Positions 61,420-64,000 of a DNA stretch of 64,000 bases are shown here, piece after piece. The notes beneath the pieces are model-generated. The model saw only the letters and a program-made list of their open reading frames with translations. It was not told where the DNA came from and did no database searches. The DNA is from HdN1 sp964473645 (GTDB lineage Bacteria; Pseudomonadota; Gammaproteobacteria; Pseudomonadales; Ketobacteraceae): contig CAYYPW010000016.1 in NCBI GenBank assembly GCA_964473645.1, forward strand, positions 1 to 64,000, in the 5' to 3' direction. Each line of letters opens with the position of its first letter. Position 1 is the stretch's first letter. Both the position numbers and the translations under genes were made by a program.

Positions 61420-61760
61420 TGTGCGCCCCCCCAATAAATTGAATCTATTGCTTTAAGGTTTGCCGCTAACACGTAACAATCTCGAACCCCTCCAGCAGCC
61501 ATTAGACGCGCCAGCATCAATCTGTAGTGTGGGGATGTTTCTCTGGTCTCAATAGCCAGCACAGAAAACCCAGCCAGCTCTCCCCAGCGAAATCCCGTCA
61601 GCGGTTCATCCGTGGGGACAACCAACGCAGGAGCACCTGTACTGTGATCAGATTTGGCTCGCGTCCATGCTTCAGGTCCGCCGAAGAATAAGCGTACTGT
61701 GTTGGCTTTCTTTGAGTCATGCAGGGTTTTCGTAAATGGAAGTTTTCGTATATTCATCAT
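61416..61760 (-). CDS. Unrecognised 114-residue protein between zinc-finger and DUF3987 genes
   Basis: Overlaps both neighbours by ATGA. Conserved-looking FFGGPEAWTRAKSD, TGFRWGELAGFSVLAIETRE, YRLMLARLMAAGG. Probably part of the replication module, but no family recognised. Confidence 0.6.
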   Translation of the reverse strand: MMNIRKLPFTKTLHDSKKANTVRLFFGGPEAWTRAKSDHSTGAPALVVPTDEPLTGFRWGELAGFSVLAIETRETSPHYRLMLARLMAAGGVRDCYVLAANLKAIDSIYWGGAQ

Positions 61761-62128
61761 GGAGCCCCTGCATTAGCCAACGCCGCTAACTGTTCTTGCG
61801 CCTGCCCCATGGAAATACTATGCAATTGGGAATGCAGCTTAACGATCCCGTTACCGTGTGCACCACATCCCGTACACCGCCATCCGCCCGTTGCAGGACA
61901 CAACACAAACCCATCTGCAAACCTGCAAAATGGGCAGTCTGTTACCTGCAACGGCTCAATCATGGGTTTCAGCACCAAGCCCAGCGCCATGAAGTATCGC
62001 CGCGGCTCTGGAAGCTTATTTGACGTAGTGCTGGTGGACTGGAATTGATATGATGCAAGCGAGTGTTTTTTACTGTGGGGCCGGTCTGCAAACCGGCCTT
62101 TTTTTCGGGCTGTAAATACTTCGTTCAT
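61757..62128 (-). CDS. Zinc-ribbon primase-type protein
   Basis: 123 residues. CPFC, then FVLCPATGGWRCTGCGAHGN, gives a CHC2-like zinc ribbon as in primases (Cys pairs CPFC and CTGC). The catalytic toprim part is absent. Possibly the DNA-binding half of a split primase. It overlaps both neighbours by ATGA. Confidence 0.72.
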   Translation of the reverse strand: MNEVFTARKKGRFADRPHSKKHSLASYQFQSTSTTSNKLPEPRRYFMALGLVLKPMIEPLQVTDCPFCRFADGFVLCPATGGWRCTGCGAHGNGIVKLHSQLHSISMGQAQEQLAALANAGAP

Positions 62129-62190
62129 AAGCCCGCCTCCTGCTTTGCAGTGGCGGTGCGTGTTTTACCGATATATAAATTACCGTTCAT
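62125..62190 (-). CDS. Possible 21-residue coupled micro-ORF
   Basis: ATG at 62190, stop at 62125, encoding MNGNLYIGKTRTATAKQEAGL. It overlaps the previous gene's stop and the next gene's start by 4 nt each (ATGA at both ends). AAGGCGG lies a short way upstream. Too short to judge by content; the double coupling is the evidence. Confidence 0.35.
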   Translation of the reverse strand: MNGNLYIGKTRTATAKQEAGL

Positions 62191-62657
62191 GCTGCACCGC
62201 CTTTGCCTTCCAGCTGGCGGGCTTTTGCAATGTGGGCGTTATAGCGTTTGAGTCGATTGTGAAGGGATGAATTGCTGCGAAGGGCCGCCAGTGCCATTGC
62301 TCGATGGGCTTTCGCTCGACAAATAACGGACGGATTAAGGGTGTGTAGACGCAGGGATAGCGTATGCATCGGGATGACTCCGTTTGAAATGTGGGAGTCG
62401 TCGCCGCTTGCCGCCAAGCAAGGAATGGAGACGACTGTGCGCAGGTTGGCGGACCGGTCAAACGGAACCGGCACCCCTTTCGGAGTCCCACACACAGCCG
62501 CCATAACGCGCACTGCGGGCACAAAAAAAGCGCCAGCAATGGTATGGGGCGCTTGTGCGCCGTTTGCATTCGGGCCGCCAAGCCCGTCTGGGTTTTTCGT
62601 CCCAGCAGTTAAATCATAGGCTAGTTTTTGCATGCAGTGCAATATGGGTGCGTTCAT
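62187..62657 (-). CDS. Phage-associated protein of unknown function
   Basis: 156 residues, with AGAFFVPAVRVMAAVCG, VPVPFDRSANLRTVVSIP and LRLHTLNPSVICRAKAHRAM. It resembles proteins found in the same slot of prophage and satellite operons, sometimes labelled Ash or Icd-like, but I am not certain. It lies 2 bp after the AlpA-like gene. An overlapping forward frame (62272-62619) is judged a shadow. Confidence 0.5.
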   Translation of the reverse strand: MNAPILHCMQKLAYDLTAGTKNPDGLGGPNANGAQAPHTIAGAFFVPAVRVMAAVCGTPKGVPVPFDRSANLRTVVSIPCLAASGDDSHISNGVIPMHTLSLRLHTLNPSVICRAKAHRAMALAALRSNSSLHNRLKRYNAHIAKARQLEGKGGAA

Positions 62658-62659
62658 GC

Positions 62660-62932
62660 TTATGCACCCCCGACAGCTTGACCATCACGTTTGGCAATCT
62701 GCGCCGCCAGCCATGCTTCAATCTCAATTGTGAAAAAGTACACGGGGGCTTGCCGGGTGTTTCCGTCCTTGACCTCCTTGGGAAATGTCGGGTCTCGTTG
62801 CTGTAGTAGGTGCAGGCCATTGCGGGATACGCCCAACAGCTTGCAGGTGGCGGCCTTGCGAAGGCGTAGCGGTTTTATTTGGGGGGTGGACTGGCGGAAC
62901 GGTGCTGGTGCGGGTTTGCTTTGCTTAACCAT
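62660..62932 (-). CDS. AlpA-type regulator of element B
   Basis: 90 residues. LRKAATCKLLGVSRNGLHLLQQRDPTFPKE, described here by its HTH core ATCKLLGVSRNGLH and the wing TFPKEV, is the AlpA pattern. It ends with FFTIEIEAWLAAQ. Probably controls excision and replication, the counterpart of 37233-37469 in element A though distant in sequence. Confidence 0.8.
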   Translation of the reverse strand: MVKQSKPAPAPFRQSTPQIKPLRLRKAATCKLLGVSRNGLHLLQQRDPTFPKEVKDGNTRQAPVYFFTIEIEAWLAAQIAKRDGQAVGGA

Positions 62933-63046
62933 GTTTTCGCTCTCATATTGGATTGAGTGCGCCCCGTTTGAATCGGGGGCATGGGTAAGTCATTATTCAC
63001 ATCCTGAGCATCCGTTCGAGCCACTTTTGCTAAAAATTTCTTGCCT

Positions 63047-63979
63047 TTATTTTTTTACCAATTGGTTTGGTGTGCTGTCGGTAGCGACTTGCGCTTTTTC
63101 ATGTTCAGCCTGTGCCGTTAATTTTCGAAGGCTCGTACCATTTAAAAATCCACTCACGTACTTCGAAATTGTGGTTACTACTGTTGACTCGTCAATTTCT
63201 TTCGCATGGCTTGAGATCACGCGTGCAATAACTTTTTTGCGTATCTTTTTGCCTGTTTCGAGTTGCCAAATATGTAAATCCAGATAGGGAATCAGACCGT
63301 AGTTGTGCCATTTGTTGAAGTCTTGCTCTGTAAACCGCTTATGGTTAGGCCGTTTCTTTGGAGTGGTTTTGATCTTCTCTGTAGGGGCTCCGACAAGTGC
63401 CTTGTCCAGCCACATGCTAAATGCCTCAATAATTATGTCTTTCGAAAGGCTTAAATTAACTGTAATTGGAATTAAGCTGTAAGCCACTCTGTGCTCGGTT
63501 ATCGGCTTTTCGTGCAGCTCCCACCAATCAATGCCTTCAATGTCAACAGGTAGGGCGCCATATTTTTTTGCAATATCGAAAGCTCTGATTATGTCTGACG
63601 TGCTTTTTTCGCAATTTTCATGTGCCGCTGCGATTGCCTTAAACAGATCGTTGTAGCTCATTGTTCTTATCGTGGGAAATTCGAAGGGGCTGTGGTGTTT
63701 GTTTCTTTTTCTTGGTGGGCCTTGTTCTGGTTTTTCTAACGGATTTTTCCGCATCATCTCAATCGCACTGATTAACTCTGGAAATTCCTCTATAAAATTC
63801 AGGCCAGTCGCAAGATTTATTGTGGGAAAAACCTTCAACATCCGTATACAGTCAATCCTCTCGGAGATTAGCTTGCACCAGTCTTGAATGTTTAACCTGT
63901 TGGTGTCTTCATAGTTTTCAATTTTGAACCAATCAGGCAAGCCAGCTATGCTGCGAATTGCATTTTTGCTTCGTGCCAT
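63047..63979 (-). CDS. DUF6387-type protein in the cargo slot of element B
   Basis: 310 residues starting MARSKNAIRSIAGLPDWF, with WCKLISERI and long helical stretches; I believe this is the DUF6387 family, often found next to satellite or prophage regulators. AT-rich compared with neighbours. AAGGGG lies ~6 nt upstream of ATG 63979. The position corresponds to the unknown gene of element A, but no homology is seen. Confidence 0.65.
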   Translation of the reverse strand: MARSKNAIRSIAGLPDWFKIENYEDTNRLNIQDWCKLISERIDCIRMLKVFPTINLATGLNFIEEFPELISAIEMMRKNPLEKPEQGPPRKRNKHHSPFEFPTIRTMSYNDLFKAIAAAHENCEKSTSDIIRAFDIAKKYGALPVDIEGIDWWELHEKPITEHRVAYSLIPITVNLSLSKDIIIEAFSMWLDKALVGAPTEKIKTTPKKRPNHKRFTEQDFNKWHNYGLIPYLDLHIWQLETGKKIRKKVIARVISSHAKEIDESTVVTTISKYVSGFLNGTSLRKLTAQAEHEKAQVATDSTPNQLVKK

Positions 63980-64000
63980 AAGCGCCCCTTTGTGCGCCCC

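Larger units (their letters stand above)
57733..64000. mobile_element. Element B: second satellite-like element, right end outside the window
   Basis: Runs leftward and mirrors element A: DUF6387 slot gene, AlpA-like regulator, small coupled genes, zinc-finger and helicase-type replication genes, the shared zinc-finger protein and TerS. A PEP-CTERM gene lies between TerS and the tRNA fragment. The shared genes and the tRNA 3' fragment support it; the integrase and second attachment site are not visible. Confidence 0.7.

Noticed and set aside
62272..62619. Forward ORF opposite the phage-associated gene
   Set aside because: It opposes a tightly coupled reverse operon and shows no recognisable motif.
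1..64000. CRISPR array
   Set aside because: No series of regularly spaced 25-40 bp repeats was seen; the short repeats in elements A and B are far too small.

Overview
The window is from a gammaproteobacterial chromosome related to Pseudomonas and the Cellvibrionales. The type IV pilus pilMNOPQ-aroK-aroB-damX operon beside mrcA, the rpmE-nuclease-maeB block, and the argS-SPOR-hslV-hslU-DUF971-ubiE-ubiJ-ubiB-hisE-tatABC set are the arrangements I know from Pseudomonas. I cannot name the species from sequence alone.

Layout. (1) 1-19.9 kb is core: the end of carB and greA, rpmE, a secreted-type nuclease, malic enzyme maeB, PBP1a (mrcA, reverse), divergent pilMNOPQ-aroKB-damX, hemE, and an Ig-like surface lipoprotein. 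(2) 20.16-34.7 kb is a defence-type island: a Fic protein behind a 13-bp palindrome, a 1705-residue helicase joining a DEDD-type nuclease, RecQ and UvrD, and a type I restriction operon hsdR-fic-hsdM-hsdS. Its left end carries a decayed 20-nt copy of the 3' end of tRNA-Thr. (3) 34.70-41.66 kb is element A, a compact integrated element bounded by 58-bp direct repeats, the right one inside an intact tRNA-Thr(CGT) gene. It encodes an integrase, an AlpA-like regulator, a toprim primase, a DUF3631 helicase, a zinc-finger protein and a terminase small subunit (TerS), but no large terminase, capsid or lysis genes. (4) 41.7-57.6 kb is core again: dedA, a thioesterase, tatCBA, hinT, hisE, ubiBJE, a DUF971 protein, hslUV, a SPOR protein, argS, a thioredoxin-like/HxlR pair and priA. 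(5) 57.73 kb to the window end is element B, a relative of A in the opposite direction beside a tRNA-Leu 3' fragment. It has a PEP-CTERM protein gene at its edge, a TerS about four-fifths identical to that of A, a zinc-finger partner, a DUF3987 helicase-like protein, several small coupled genes, an AlpA-like regulator and a DUF6387-type protein. Its integrase is not in the window.

How the parts fit. Elements A and B look like phage satellites (PICI-like): excision and replication genes plus a private TerS that could direct packaging by a helper phage. At the same relative place, next to the zinc-finger gene, each carries an unusual group of short repeats: at least ten 7-bp TAGCGGA/TCCGCTA units in A, and a 2+2 inverted set of 9-bp units in B. 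These are candidate replication origins or initiator-binding sites. The island and element A appear to have accumulated at one tRNA-Thr gene. The core genes are ordinary housekeeping genes, but their order differs from Pseudomonas: priA and rpmE are separated, and gltBD is absent between damX and hemE.
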